A DNA stretch of 64,000 nucleotides from Lentzea aerocolonigenes (GCF_000974445.1 NZ_BBOJ01000034.1:1-64000); one strand, 5' to 3'; counted from the first letter of the stretch, positions 16,300 through 25,535 are shown. Notes: generated from the sequence alone by a model not told the origin. Made by a program: numbers and translations.

Positions 16300-19200
16300 A
16301 TGCGGACACTGGTTGTAGCCGGGCTGTTACTGGGTCTGACAGTTCCTGCTCAAGCGGCACAGGCCGATCCGGACCCCTCGTCCTCGGTGAACCCCTTCGT
16401 GGGTACGCAGAACTTCGGCAACACCTTCCCCGGCGCCTCGGTGCCGTTCGGAATGGTGCAGGTCAGCCCTGACACGGGAGGTCAGGGCGGGTACGACTAC
16501 AAGGCCACCTCCATCTACGGCTTCTCGCAGACACACCTGTCGGGCGTGGGCTGCGGCGTCATGGGCGAGCTGCCGGTCATGCCGACAGTCGGGTCCGTTG
16601 ACAACGTTGACATCAACGCTTACAAGTCGCCTTTCAGCCATTCGGACGAAGTCGCGCAGCCCGGTTACTACCGCGTCGGGCTGTCCCGGTACGGGGTGAA
16701 CGCCGAGGTCACGGCCACGCCGCGGACCGGGTGGCAGCGCTACACCTTCCCCTCCAGCGCGGCGGCCAACGTCCTGTTCAACACCGGCCGGTCCAACCAG
16801 ACCGTGCTCGACTCCGAGATCCACGTCGTGGGTGACCGGACCATCGAGGGGCGGGTGCGCAACGGCCGGTTCTGCGCGGGCAAGGACGAGCACACCGTGT
16901 ACTTCACGGCCTCGTTCGACCGGCCGTTCGCGTCGTTCGGCTCGTGGCGGGGGAGCGTTCCCACGCCCGGCGGCCGGGACGCGTCCGGAACCGGCGGGAA
17001 CGGCGCGTGGGTCACGTTCGACGCCACCGCCGACCGCGACGTGGTGCTGAAGGTCGGCCTGTCCTACACCGGCATCGAGGGCGCGCGGAAGAACCTCGCG
17101 GCGGAGGCTCCTTCCCACGACTTCGACAGCACGGTGACGGCGGCCAAGGCGGTGTGGAAGAAACAGCTGGACGCCGTGAAGGTCTCCGGTGGCCCGCGGG
17201 AACGGCAGGTCGCGTTCTACACCGCGCTGTACCACTCGGTGCTGCATCCGAATCTCGCCGGTGATGTCGACGGCAGGTACATGGGGTTCGACGGCAAGGT
17301 GCGCACGGCGTCGGGGTACACGCCGTACCAGAACTTCTCGTTGTGGGACACGTACAGACCACAAAATCAGCTGCTGCAGCTCTTGGAACCGAAGGTCGCC
17401 CGTGACGTCGCACTGTCCGTTGTGGCCAGTGGCCGTGACGGAGGATGGTTGCCGCGCTGGGCTTTGGCGTCCTCCGAGACGAACATCATGACCGGTGACC
17501 CCGTGACGCCGTTCCTCGTCGAGGCGTGGGGGAAGGGGTTGTTGCGCGGGTACGAGGAGGAGACGTACCAGCTGTTGCGCAAGAACGCCCTGTCGTTGCC
17601 TCCGGCCGATTCTCCTTACAACGGGCGGTCGGGCGTCACCTACTACAACGAGCGCGGGTACATCCCGTCCGGCTTGGAGCTCGGGAAGGACTGTGCGCAC
17701 AAGGGCGGCGACAACGACTGCGTGCACCCGGCGTCGGCGACTCTGGAGTACTCGGCGGCGGACGCGTCGCTCGCGTTGATGGCTCGCGGCCTCGGGCACG
17801 GGTCCGACGCGCGCCTGTTCGCCGACCGCGGCCAGTGGTACCGCAACCTGTGGGACGCCTCGACCGGTCACTTCCGGCCGCGGACCGTCGCGGGAACCTG
17901 GCTCACGCCGTACAACCCGGTGGACGCCTCGCACCAGTTCCACGAGGGTGGCGCCTACCAGTACCAGTGGCTCGTGCCGCAGGACCCCGCCGGCCTGGTG
18001 TCGCTGATGGGCGGGCGGCGTGAGACGGAGAAGCGGCTCGACTCGTTCTTCGCCTACGAGAAGCTGCTGGCCGACCCCGCCGGTACCGCACGGCACGACT
18101 GGATCACCGAACCGTACGACTACTACGGCAAACCGACCTACAACCCGAACAACGAACCGGACCTGCTCGCGCCGTACATGTACCTGTGGGCGGGCACACC
18201 GTCGAAGACCGCGACGGTCGTGCGGGCGGCGATGACGTTGTTCACGACCGGTCCGGACGGCATGACCGGCAACGACGACCTGGGCACGATGTCGGCCTGG
18301 TACGTCTTCTCGTCGCTGGGCCTCTACCCGACGTTCAACGGCGCTGACTTCCTGGCGCTGTCCTCGCCGCAGTTCGAGTCCGCGACCGTCCGAATCGGAC
18401 AGTACGGGTCGCAGGGCGGGACGTTGACCGTGACGGCGCCGGGAGTGTCCGACACCAACCGGTACATCAAGAGCGTTTCCTTCGGTGGCCGTGACGTCCG
18501 CAAGACCTGGCTCTCGTGGTCCTCGTTGCAGCGCGGTGGAAAGCTGGTTCACCAGGTGTCGTCGAAGCCTTCGTCGTGGGGCACCGGGCGTTCCGACGAG
18601 CCGCCGTCGCTCAACGACGGCAACGCCGACTCGCGCCGGGCGCTGTCCGCGTCGTTGCGCAACTCCGAGATCGTGCTGCCGACCTCGGACTCCGCGCAGT
18701 CGCTGACGTTGCAGCTCGACGTGCTCGCTCAGTCTCCCGGTGCGACGACCGTGCGGCCCCAGGTCACGGCTCCCGCGGGGTGGAAGGTGAGCGGCGCCAG
18801 GCCGTTCGTCATCGTGTCGCGGCACCTGCCGACGCAGAAGACCGTGCCGCTGACGGTCTCGGTGCCGGCCGGACTGACTCCCGGCTCGTACGAGATCTCG
18901 GTCGCGGTCGAGTCGGTGACGGTGAAGGCGGTCGTCGAGGTCAAACCGGCCGCGGTGTGCGCGTTCTCGACGTGTTCGGTGGACATCGCCGCGGAACGCA
19001 ACCACGACGGCACGGCGACGGTCGCCGACTCCGCTTCCGGAAACTTCGACGGCGGCGGGTGGAGCTACGACGCGGCACTGCTGCCCGCGGCGGGGCCCGT
19101 GACGTGGGGCGGCATCACCTACCAGGCACCGGATCCCTCCGGCACCGCGCCCAACTTCGTGGAGGCTCGCGGTCAGGGCCTGCTGCTGCCCGCCGGTCAG

Positions 19201-19494
19201 TTCTCCTGGCTGCACGTCGTGGGCGCGTCGCACAACGGGCCGGTCTCGACCGCCTTCACCGTCTGGTACACGGACGGGACGTCGGCCGAGGTCGCCGCGT
19301 CGGTGCCGGACTGGGCGGGCGGTGGTCCGGTGGTGCTGGAGATGCCGCACCGGATCAAGGCGGGACAGGGCGTCGACGGACCACCGGTGCGCCTGTTCGG
19401 CCAGTCGTTGCGGCTGGACGCGGCCAAGACGGTTCGCTCGGTGACTTTGCCGGATGATCCACGAGTGGAGCTGTACGCGGTCACACTGGCCTGA
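16300..19494 (+). CDS. Secreted GH92 alpha-mannosidase
   Basis: Exo-alpha-mannosidase family protein of 1064 residues with a signal peptide ending about residue 22. The N-terminal beta-sandwich begins VNPFVGTQNFGNTFPGASVPFGMVQ. The (alpha/alpha)6 barrel carries HEGGAYQYQW, NEPDLLAPYMYLWAG and GNDDLGTMSAWYVFSSLG, all GH92 hallmarks. About 250 residues of C-terminal beta-domains (NEW3-like and a galactose-binding-like region) follow. No Shine-Dalgarno precedes ATG 16300; GACAAT at 16284-16289 is placed where a -10 box for a nearly leaderless transcript would be. The stop overlaps the next start (ATGA). Confidence 0.94.
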   Translation: MRTLVVAGLLLGLTVPAQAAQADPDPSSSVNPFVGTQNFGNTFPGASVPFGMVQVSPDTGGQGGYDYKATSIYGFSQTHLSGVGCGVMGELPVMPTVGSVDNVDINAYKSPFSHSDEVAQPGYYRVGLSRYGVNAEVTATPRTGWQRYTFPSSAAANVLFNTGRSNQTVLDSEIHVVGDRTIEGRVRNGRFCAGKDEHTVYFTASFDRPFASFGSWRGSVPTPGGRDASGTGGNGAWVTFDATADRDVVLKVGLSYTGIEGARKNLAAEAPSHDFDSTVTAAKAVWKKQLDAVKVSGGPRERQVAFYTALYHSVLHPNLAGDVDGRYMGFDGKVRTASGYTPYQNFSLWDTYRPQNQLLQLLEPKVARDVALSVVASGRDGGWLPRWALASSETNIMTGDPVTPFLVEAWGKGLLRGYEEETYQLLRKNALSLPPADSPYNGRSGVTYYNERGYIPSGLELGKDCAHKGGDNDCVHPASATLEYSAADASLALMARGLGHGSDARLFADRGQWYRNLWDASTGHFRPRTVAGTWLTPYNPVDASHQFHEGGAYQYQWLVPQDPAGLVSLMGGRRETEKRLDSFFAYEKLLADPAGTARHDWITEPYDYYGKPTYNPNNEPDLLAPYMYLWAGTPSKTATVVRAAMTLFTTGPDGMTGNDDLGTMSAWYVFSSLGLYPTFNGADFLALSSPQFESATVRIGQYGSQGGTLTVTAPGVSDTNRYIKSVSFGGRDVRKTWLSWSSLQRGGKLVHQVSSKPSSWGTGRSDEPPSLNDGNADSRRALSASLRNSEIVLPTSDSAQSLTLQLDVLAQSPGATTVRPQVTAPAGWKVSGARPFVIVSRHLPTQKTVPLTVSVPAGLTPGSYEISVAVESVTVKAVVEVKPAAVCAFSTCSVDIAAERNHDGTATVADSASGNFDGGGWSYDAALLPAAGPVTWGGITYQAPDPSGTAPNFVEARGQGLLLPAGQFSWLHVVGASHNGPVSTAFTVWYTDGTSAEVAASVPDWAGGGPVVLEMPHRIKAGQGVDGPPVRLFGQSLRLDAAKTVRSVTLPDDPRVELYAVTLA

Positions 19495-20387
19495 TGGAAC
19501 GACTGAAAAGCGGTGTGCGGTCCCGCGTGTGGGCCGACGGCGACCGCATCGTCAAACAGGTAGTTGGCGATGCGGCCGCCTTCACCCGCGAGGTCACCGC
19601 GCTGCGGCTGGCCCGGCACACCGGGATGGTGCCGCGCGTGCACGAGGTCCACCCGGACACCTGCACGATCGTGATGGAACGGCTGCCGTCCCATTCGTTC
19701 GGCGAGGACTGGGTGATCGACTACGCGCGCGGCCTCGCCCGGCTGCACCAGGCGACGGGTCCGGAGCACGCCGGACTGCTGCCGCGTCAGGAGGTTCCTG
19801 ACCCGGAGCCGTTCCTGCGGTTCGTGCGTGCGCTGGAGGTCGAGATCGGGGACGCGGAGAGCGAGCTGGCCTTCACCGACACCGGCAGGTTCGACCTCCT
19901 GCACGGCGATCCGTGTCCTGGCAACGACATGTACACCGACCGGGGAGCCAGGTTCGTCGACCTCGAAGGTGCGATGCTCGGCGACGGGCTCACGGAGCTG
20001 GTGTACCTGCGGATCGGTTTTCCGACCTGCGCGACCGTGTCTGAGACGCCGAAGGAGCTGCGGGAGGCCGCCGAGCGGGCCTACTTCGCCGAACGCGGCT
20101 GGGAGGAGCCGCTGGAGGACGCCTGCGTGCGGTGGTTGGTGCAGGGCGACGCGCTGGTGCAGCGGGCCGAGCGAGACGGCACCGACCACCTCGCCAGGGT
20201 CGTCGACGAGGACTGGTTCTGGTACAGCACGACCGCGCGCGGCCGGTTGATGTTCCGGGCGCGGGTGGTGGCCGGGTTCACCGAGACCCACCCCGCGACG
20301 AGTGCGCTCGCCCGGCGGTTGCTCGAGCGGATGAACGGGATCTGGGAGCCGCAGCCGATCGACGCCCGGCGCACGCACGTCTCATGA
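19494..20387 (+). CDS. APH-fold small-molecule kinase
   Basis: Phosphotransferase-like protein of 297 residues. The aminoglycoside-phosphotransferase fold is shown by the catalytic loop LLHGDPCPGN and the metal-binding FVDLEGA segment; an N-terminal nucleotide-binding lobe includes IVKQVVGDAAAFTREVTAL. The substrate may be a sugar, an amino alcohol or an antibiotic. Four-base overlap with the GH92 gene shows translational coupling, which hints at a sugar-linked role, but this is inference. The 3' end overlaps the convergent pseudouridine synthase gene by six bases. Confidence 0.85.
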   Translation: MERLKSGVRSRVWADGDRIVKQVVGDAAAFTREVTALRLARHTGMVPRVHEVHPDTCTIVMERLPSHSFGEDWVIDYARGLARLHQATGPEHAGLLPRQEVPDPEPFLRFVRALEVEIGDAESELAFTDTGRFDLLHGDPCPGNDMYTDRGARFVDLEGAMLGDGLTELVYLRIGFPTCATVSETPKELREAAERAYFAERGWEEPLEDACVRWLVQGDALVQRAERDGTDHLARVVDEDWFWYSTTARGRLMFRARVVAGFTETHPATSALARRLLERMNGIWEPQPIDARRTHVS

Positions 20388-21290
20388 CCAGGCGGACAGC
20401 GTGAGTTTCGACGTGAAGGAGCGTTCCTCGCCCGTGACGGGGTCCGTGAAGGACAACGTGCGGGCGAGGAGCTGCAACGGGGACGAGAAGTCGTCCAGCG
20501 GGCGTTCCCTCAGCACCGGGTAGAAGTCGTCGTTCACGATCGGCACGCCTAGGCCGGACATGTGCAGCCGGAGCTGGTGGGTGCGGCCGGTGTGCGGGTT
20601 CAGCCGGTAGCGGCCCAGGCCGTCGCGGTGCTCGACGAGGGACACGTGGGTCTCGGCGTTCGGTTCGCCGTCGACCTCGAACGCGGTGATGATCCCGCGT
20701 TCCTTGATGATCCGCGAACGCACCACGCGCGGCAGCTCCAGTGCCGGATCGTACGGCGCGATCGCCTCGTACTCCTTGCGCACCAACCGATCCCGGAACA
20801 TCGTCTGGTACTTGCCGCGCAGCTCGCGGCGCACCACGAACAGCACCAAGCCGGCCGTCACGCGGTCCAGGCGGTGGGCGGGGGAGAGGTCGGGCAGGCC
20901 CAGCGAGTCGCGCAGCTTCACCAGCGCGGTCTGCATGATGTGCTGGCCGCGCGGGATCGTGGCCAGGAAGTGCGGCTTGTCGGCGATGACGATGTTCTCG
21001 TCCTGGTGGACCACACCGACCTCGAACGGCACCGGGACCTCGACGGGCAGGTCTCGGTGGAACCAGATGTAGCTGTCCGGGACGAACGGCGCGTCGACGC
21101 CCAACGGCCCGGAGACGCTCCAGATCCGTTCCTCCCGCAGCATCTCCTCGATGCGTTCGGGGGCCACGCGCGGTAGCCGTTCCACGAGGTGTTCGCGCAG
21201 GGACGGCCACGAACCTTCCGGCGGCAGCTTCAGCCGGGCCGCGTCCAGGCCGTTGCGCTGGGGGAGAGGGGAGGAGGGTTTGCGTCTCAT
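20382..21290 (-). CDS. RluA-family pseudouridine synthase
   Basis: Protein of 302 residues. The catalytic-domain motif HRLDRVTAGLVLF contains the active Asp. VVHQDENIVIADKPHFLATIP precedes it, and NPHTGRTHQLRLHMSGLGVPIVND follows. The N-terminal extension is degenerate compared with S4-domain members. The target (rRNA or tRNA) cannot be assigned. ATG 21290 gives the family N-terminus and follows a purine-poor leader, so the start is moderately sure. Confidence 0.92.
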   Translation of the reverse strand: MRRKPSSPLPQRNGLDAARLKLPPEGSWPSLREHLVERLPRVAPERIEEMLREERIWSVSGPLGVDAPFVPDSYIWFHRDLPVEVPVPFEVGVVHQDENIVIADKPHFLATIPRGQHIMQTALVKLRDSLGLPDLSPAHRLDRVTAGLVLFVVRRELRGKYQTMFRDRLVRKEYEAIAPYDPALELPRVVRSRIIKERGIITAFEVDGEPNAETHVSLVEHRDGLGRYRLNPHTGRTHQLRLHMSGLGVPIVNDDFYPVLRERPLDDFSSPLQLLARTLSFTDPVTGEERSFTSKLTLSAWS

Positions 21291-21383
21291 CGCACCGGTC
21301 AGTCTAAATGGTCGGGAAAACCGAACGATATCGCTCGGAAACATTCGCTGTACCGAAGAGAGCTGGTCAACGAGGCTGTGGGC

Positions 21384-22247
21384 ATGGCGGTCTTCCTGGT
21401 CCTCGGTTCGGTCATCTCACTGCAGTTCGGCGCGGCGTTCGCGAGTCAGCTCTTCGGGCAGATCGGCGCGCCCGGCGCGACGGCCTTGCGGCTCGGCATC
21501 GCGGCGCTGATGCTCGCGGTGATCGTCCGTCCGAAGTTCCGCCAGGAGACGCTCGTGCTCGGGATGACCATGGCCGGCATGAACGGAACGTTCTACCTCG
21601 CGCTCGACCGGATCCCGCTTGGCGTGGCGGTGACGATCGAGTTCCTCGGGCCGCTGGGGCTCGCGGCCGTGCTCAGCAGGAGAGCGCGGGACTTCGTGTG
21701 GGTCGGGCTGGCGCTGCTGGGTGTCGTGGTGCTGGGCGTGCGCGAGTACACGGGTGCGAAACTCGACCTGATCGGTGTCGCGCTGGCGTTGCTCGCGGCC
21801 GTGTTCTGGGCTTTCTACGTCCTGGCGGGGCGCAAGCTCGCGACGGCGGGGCTCGGCACCGGCGGCCTCGCGGGTGCGAGCCTGATCGCGGCGGCGCTCA
21901 CGTTGCCGTACGGGCTCTCCACGGCCGGTGCCGCGTTGTTCGAGCCCAAGATCCTGCTGCTGGGCACGCTGGTGGCACTGCTGGCGTCCGCGATCCCCTA
22001 CACCCTGGAGATCAGGGCGCTCAAGACGTTGCAGGCCAGCACGTTCGGCGTCGCGCTGGCCCTCGAACCCGCGGCGGCCGCGCTCGCCGGTGCGCTCCTA
22101 CTCGGCCAGCACCTGAGCGTGATCTCGTTGTGCGGCATCGCGTTGGTGATCACGGCCGGGGCCGGAGCGGCGCTACGGAAAGCGCCAGCGTCTCCCGGAA
22201 AGCCCGCACAGCGGGATGCTGACCTCGCCCTGCCCGTGCCGCAGTGA
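21384..22247 (+). CDS. EamA/RhtA-like transporter
   Basis: Inner-membrane drug/metabolite transporter of 287 residues with about ten helices in two EamA repeats. The first repeat has GAPGATALRLGIAAL and the second ALKTLQASTFGVALALEPAAAALAG, as in the RhtA threonine/homoserine exporter group. ATG 21384 has GAGG nine bases upstream; GTG 21378 is an alternative. The last 98 bp overlap the convergent LysR-family gene, an arrangement seen for exporters controlled by the neighbouring regulator. Confidence 0.9.
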   Translation: MAVFLVLGSVISLQFGAAFASQLFGQIGAPGATALRLGIAALMLAVIVRPKFRQETLVLGMTMAGMNGTFYLALDRIPLGVAVTIEFLGPLGLAAVLSRRARDFVWVGLALLGVVVLGVREYTGAKLDLIGVALALLAAVFWAFYVLAGRKLATAGLGTGGLAGASLIAAALTLPYGLSTAGAALFEPKILLLGTLVALLASAIPYTLEIRALKTLQASTFGVALALEPAAAALAGALLLGQHLSVISLCGIALVITAGAGAALRKAPASPGKPAQRDADLALPVPQ

Positions 22248-23037
22248 ACAGCAGCCGGGACTGCGGGACCGGCAGCTCGTGCAGGTCGACGGTGATCTCG
22301 CGGTCGTACCAGACCAGGTCCGGCAGCAGCGCGACCGCGAGTCCCCGTTCGACGAACCGCAGCTTCACCAGGACGTCGGTGGAGGAGAACCGCACGTCCG
22401 GCTCGAAACCGTTGTGGCGGCACCAGTTCACGTTGAACGTCCGCTGCGGCATGCCGGTGGGTTCCATGATCCACGGGTACGACTCGATCTCGGACTGCGG
22501 CAGTCCACTCGGGACGGCGAGCCGGATCGGGTCCCGGCACACCTCCCGGTACTCCAGCCCGGCGAACCGGGCCTCCGGCTGGTCTGGCCACTCCTCCAGG
22601 AAGACGAGGTCGAAGTCGCGGGCGTTCAAGGCGGAAAGCGCTTCCGCCGGGTCGAGCACCTGGAACTCGATCCGAAGCGAGGGGTGCTCGTCTCTCATGC
22701 GCGCCAGCGTCGCCGGGATCAGCGCCAGCGCGGCGGTCTGGAACGTGGCGACCCGCAGCGTCCCGGTGATCTCGTGCAGTGAGGCCGCGACCTCCGACTC
22801 GGCCCGTTCCAGCCGCGTCAGCACCTCTTCGGTGTGCCGCACCAGGATCTCGGCCTGCGGGGTGAGCTTCACGCGTCTCCCGACCGGTTCCAGCAGCGGC
22901 ACCCCGACCTCGGACTCCAGCAACGAGAGCTGCTGCGACACCGAGGACGGGCTGTAGTTCAGCGCCTGCGCGACGGCGGCGAGCGTGCCCCGTTGCGAAA
23001 GTTCGCGCAGCAGTCGCAGACGGTGGAGGTCGAACAT
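22150..23037 (-). CDS. LysR-family transcriptional regulator
   Basis: Regulator of 295 residues. The N-terminal winged helix reads LRLLRELSQRGTLAAVAQALNYSPSSVSQQLSLLE, and the LysR substrate-binding domain starts at LRVATFQTAALALIPATLARM. ATG 23037 matches the family start. A perfect 18-bp palindrome covers the start codon, consistent with autoregulation. The probable target is the convergent RhtA-like exporter. Confidence 0.92.
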   Translation of the reverse strand: MFDLHRLRLLRELSQRGTLAAVAQALNYSPSSVSQQLSLLESEVGVPLLEPVGRRVKLTPQAEILVRHTEEVLTRLERAESEVAASLHEITGTLRVATFQTAALALIPATLARMRDEHPSLRIEFQVLDPAEALSALNARDFDLVFLEEWPDQPEARFAGLEYREVCRDPIRLAVPSGLPQSEIESYPWIMEPTGMPQRTFNVNWCRHNGFEPDVRFSSTDVLVKLRFVERGLAVALLPDLVWYDREITVDLHELPVPQSRLLFTAARAGRGQHPAVRAFRETLALSVAPLRPRP

Positions 23038-23053
23038 CGGATCATTATCCGAT
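23036..23053. promoter_or_regulatory. Palindrome over the LysR start codon
   Basis: ATCGGAT-CATT-ATCCGAT is a perfect inverted repeat that begins at the second base of the start codon and extends upstream. It could be an operator for the regulator itself. Confidence 0.55.
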
Positions 23054-23116
23054 ACAGTGCCGCTACCGCCCCCTGGAACACGTGCTGTTCTCAGCACGTC
23101 TTGAGGAGGTTTCGGT

Positions 23117-23719
23117 ATGTCCAAACGACTCCGCGCCGGCGCGGGGATCGCTCTGGCAACCGGGCTGCTCGTGTCGGGTTCGCCCGCACAGGCTCAGGTG
23201 GAATCCGGTCCGTGGACGAGCTACTCGCCGTCGTTCTCCGTGCAGCAGCGCGGGTGCGGGACGGTCAGCGACCTCACGTTCCGGCTCACCTGCTCGACCG
23301 CGAGCGGTGACCAGCGTGCGGAACGCCGGTACGCCACGTACACCGGCGGCACGCGACAGTTCGAGGGCAGCTTCCGGATCACGAGTCTCGGTGGCACCCG
23401 CATCAGTCTCAAGCAGACGTTCAAGGACGACCCCGGCGCGGGTCCGTACTTCATGCTGGCCGTCGAACGCGGCGGCCGGCTCTACGCGGTGCACGGCGGC
23501 GACACCATCGCCACCGGTGCGACCGTCGGCACGACCGTGCGCGTGAACACCGTGCACGTCGTGGGCAGCACTCACCGGACGTATATCAACGGCTCGCAGA
23601 AGCACTCGGTCTCGAGCTCCGGCGGGAACTTCTACGACAAGTTCGGCGCGTACCGGACGGCCAGCGGGCAGGGACCTGCCACGGTCGTGTGGAGCAACAT
23701 CCGGTTCTGGCGCAAGTGA
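23117..23719 (+). CDS. Secreted jelly-roll protein, polysaccharide-lyase-like
   Basis: Protein of 200 residues with a signal peptide (GIALATGLLVSGSPAQA) and AGGAGG before the start. The rest is beta-rich: RQFEGSFRITSL, ISLKQTFKDDP, YFMLAVERGG, and a C-terminal FYDKFGAYRTASGQGPATVVW segment. This resembles the concanavalin-like fold of alginate and glucuronan lyases (PL7/PL20 type), where a KFG.Y segment is typical. Family assignment is tentative and the substrate is unknown. It is coupled to the following lipoprotein gene (GTGA overlap). Confidence 0.75.
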   Translation: MSKRLRAGAGIALATGLLVSGSPAQAQVESGPWTSYSPSFSVQQRGCGTVSDLTFRLTCSTASGDQRAERRYATYTGGTRQFEGSFRITSLGGTRISLKQTFKDDPGAGPYFMLAVERGGRLYAVHGGDTIATGATVGTTVRVNTVHVVGSTHRTYINGSQKHSVSSSGGNFYDKFGAYRTASGQGPATVVWSNIRFWRK

Positions 23720-24387
23720 TTCGTCGCTTGTCAATGGTGGGACTGCTGTTCCTGGCTGCCTGCGGCCAGGAGCAGCGGGACCCCGTGCTGACGTCCGAGC
23801 TGACCTCGCCGGTTGACGTGACGCTGCACTGGCGTCCGGAGGCGGGAGCGGCCGGGCAGGTCGTCGAGTACGCGAACGCGGCCGACGGCGACTACGTGGT
23901 CCTGGAGTTCACGCCACCGTCGAAGAACTCGTACGAGCACCCGGACCTGATCCCGGAAACCCAGTTCTACTACCGGGTCCGGCCGTACCACGGGCCTGCT
24001 TCGGAGACTGTGGACATCGCGTTGCCACCAGGCGACGAGGTGCCGGAGAGCGACGGGCACGAGTGGGCGGAACCGCGGAAGACGGGCGGCGGCACGCACG
24101 CCGTGTCCTCACCCGAGGCGGCGCCGGGGAACCTGAGGGCGGAGGTGAAGCACGCGAACGGGATCTTGTTCACGTGGGAGGACCGCGCGTCGGACGAGGA
24201 GGGGTACCTGATCGAGCTCAAGCCGGCGGGTGCGACCGACTACCGGGTCGCGGCGCGGCTCGATCCGGACGTCACCTCGTTCGGGCTGATCACACTCCCA
24301 GACGAGAAAACCGCGACTTTTCGGCTGCGGCCTTTCCGGTTCGGAGCAGCGTCGAACCTGACGCACCAGAAGACGGGGAAGGTCTGA
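23716..24387 (+). CDS. Lipoprotein with fibronectin type III-like domains
   Basis: Protein of 223 residues. The signal ends in lipobox LAAC, so it is probably lipidated at that Cys (about residue 15). Two FnIII-like beta-sandwich regions follow (VDVTLHWRPEAGAAGQVVEY and NGILFTWEDRASDEEGYLIE). GTG 23716 overlaps the stop of the jelly-roll gene (GTGA) and leads directly into the signal sequence. It may present or tether the partner at the cell surface; this is inference. Confidence 0.82.
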   Translation: MIRRLSMVGLLFLAACGQEQRDPVLTSELTSPVDVTLHWRPEAGAAGQVVEYANAADGDYVVLEFTPPSKNSYEHPDLIPETQFYYRVRPYHGPASETVDIALPPGDEVPESDGHEWAEPRKTGGGTHAVSSPEAAPGNLRAEVKHANGILFTWEDRASDEEGYLIELKPAGATDYRVAARLDPDVTSFGLITLPDEKTATFRLRPFRFGAASNLTHQKTGKV

Positions 24388-24556
24388 GAGCGTGTCTGGC
24401 ACTCCACGCGCTCGCGGCGAGCAGCAACGCCGCGAGCGCGTAGGGCCAGGCCGTGCGTTCGGTGATCGCCAGCAGGACGTTCGTCGCCGACAGGAGCCCG
24501 AAAATGCCGCTGAGCAGCCACCAGGTGAGTTGATCTTCGCGCGCGTGAGCCGTCAT
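24290..24556 (-). CDS. Small membrane protein, unknown function
   Basis: An 88-residue product with two predicted transmembrane helices (WWLLSGIFGLLSATNVLLAI and a second Ala/Leu-rich helix) and a basic tail. ATG 24556 lies ten bases downstream of the stop of the preceding minus-strand gene, which supports an operon. Against it, the last 98 bp overlap the convergent lipoprotein gene and no clear Shine-Dalgarno is present. No family is recognised. Confidence 0.5.
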   Translation of the reverse strand: MTAHAREDQLTWWLLSGIFGLLSATNVLLAITERTAWPYALAALLLAASAWSARHALRPSPSSGASGSTLLRTGKAAAEKSRFSRLGV

Positions 24557-24566
24557 GGCGGCCCGG

Positions 24567-25211
24567 TTACCCGTTTTGGGGAGACCTCACACCTTCTTCT
24601 TCCTCTTTTTTCTCGCCGCGCCGGCGCATGAACCCGAAGCCGGGGATCCCGAGGATCGCCTGGCGCATGTCGCTCGTGACCTCGAGCAGCTGGTGCACCT
24701 CGGGACCGACCCGGTCGAGCGTCGCCAGGATCGGCAGGATGTCGCTGGTCAGGTGCTCCGTGAGCACCGGCAGCTCGTCGACGAGCTTGATCGCGGCCTC
24801 GACCTCGTGCGGGGAGAGCTCGTCCACGAACCGCTTGGCGAGCGGCTGGGCCTGCTTGGCGATCGGCTCGTAGATCCCGATCAGCTCGTTGGCGGTGTGC
24901 GCGGTGTGGCCCGCGGTGGTGACGACCTGCGCTGCCCGTTCCGAGACGTCGCTGGCGCTGGCGGTGATCGCGCGAACCTCGTCGACGGCCTTCTCGGCGT
25001 CGGCCACGACGTTGGCGGTGCGGCCGACCAGCTCGTCCGCCTTGCGCACGACGCCGTCGACGGCGTCGATCGTGCCGTTGACCTTGCGGACCAGCTGCTC
25101 GACCTCGCTGATCAGGCCCAGCACGCGGCCGGGGACGGCAGCGACGGCCGCCGTGGTGTCGAGCGCGGTGGTGAGCGCCTGCCTGGCAAGGCCCATGCCG
25201 GGGATCTCCAT
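24567..25211 (-). CDS. Helical, phasin-like conserved protein
   Basis: A 214-residue, mostly helical protein. Repeated amphipathic segments (SEVEQLVRKVNGTIDAVDGVV, RAAQVVTTAGHTAHTANEL) suggest a long coiled coil. HQLLEVTSDMRQAILGIPGFGFMRRR and a Glu/Lys-rich tail close it. Homologues in Pseudonocardiaceae are unnamed or misannotated, and no enzymatic motif is visible. ATG 25211 is preferred; an in-frame start at 25256 would add 15 residues. Confidence 0.78.
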   Translation of the reverse strand: MEIPGMGLARQALTTALDTTAAVAAVPGRVLGLISEVEQLVRKVNGTIDAVDGVVRKADELVGRTANVVADAEKAVDEVRAITASASDVSERAAQVVTTAGHTAHTANELIGIYEPIAKQAQPLAKRFVDELSPHEVEAAIKLVDELPVLTEHLTSDILPILATLDRVGPEVHQLLEVTSDMRQAILGIPGFGFMRRRGEKKEEEEGVRSPQNG

Positions 25212-25265
25212 CAGTCCACTCTGCCGTCGTGTGAGTTCAACCGGGTGTGAATCCACTCTATTCAG

Positions 25266-25319
25266 TCAGGCGGTGGGCAGCGCGACGAACGCGTCGAGGT
25301 CAGCCACACCGGTGATCAT
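25266..25319 (-). pseudogene. Possible N-terminal remnant of an S9-type peptidase gene
   Basis: Within the 324-bp gap 25212-25535, a 17-codon minus-strand frame reads MITGVADLDAFVALPTA and stops. The phrase resembles the N-terminus of prolyl-oligopeptidase-type proteins, but nothing further of such a gene is present. The rest of the gap holds a small palindrome (GTTTCCGAAAC at 25399) and a 7-bp hairpin (25497-25518) just before the next gene's Shine-Dalgarno. Confidence 0.25.
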
Positions 25320-25535
25320 CGACCGCCTTCTGGCCCGCCGGCCGGGGCGCTACGCCGACCTGCCCTGCGCGTTGATCACTTCGGCCCAGCGCCATTCGGT
25401 TTCCGAAACTGTCAGACCCCGTCATTACATTCACCTATGTCTGCCAGTCGGCTGACCGGGCGATCCGGGAACCGTGCACCGTCCGAAGTTGTCATAGCCG
25501 GGGGTTAGCATCCCCGGCGGGCGAGGGAGGCGCGC

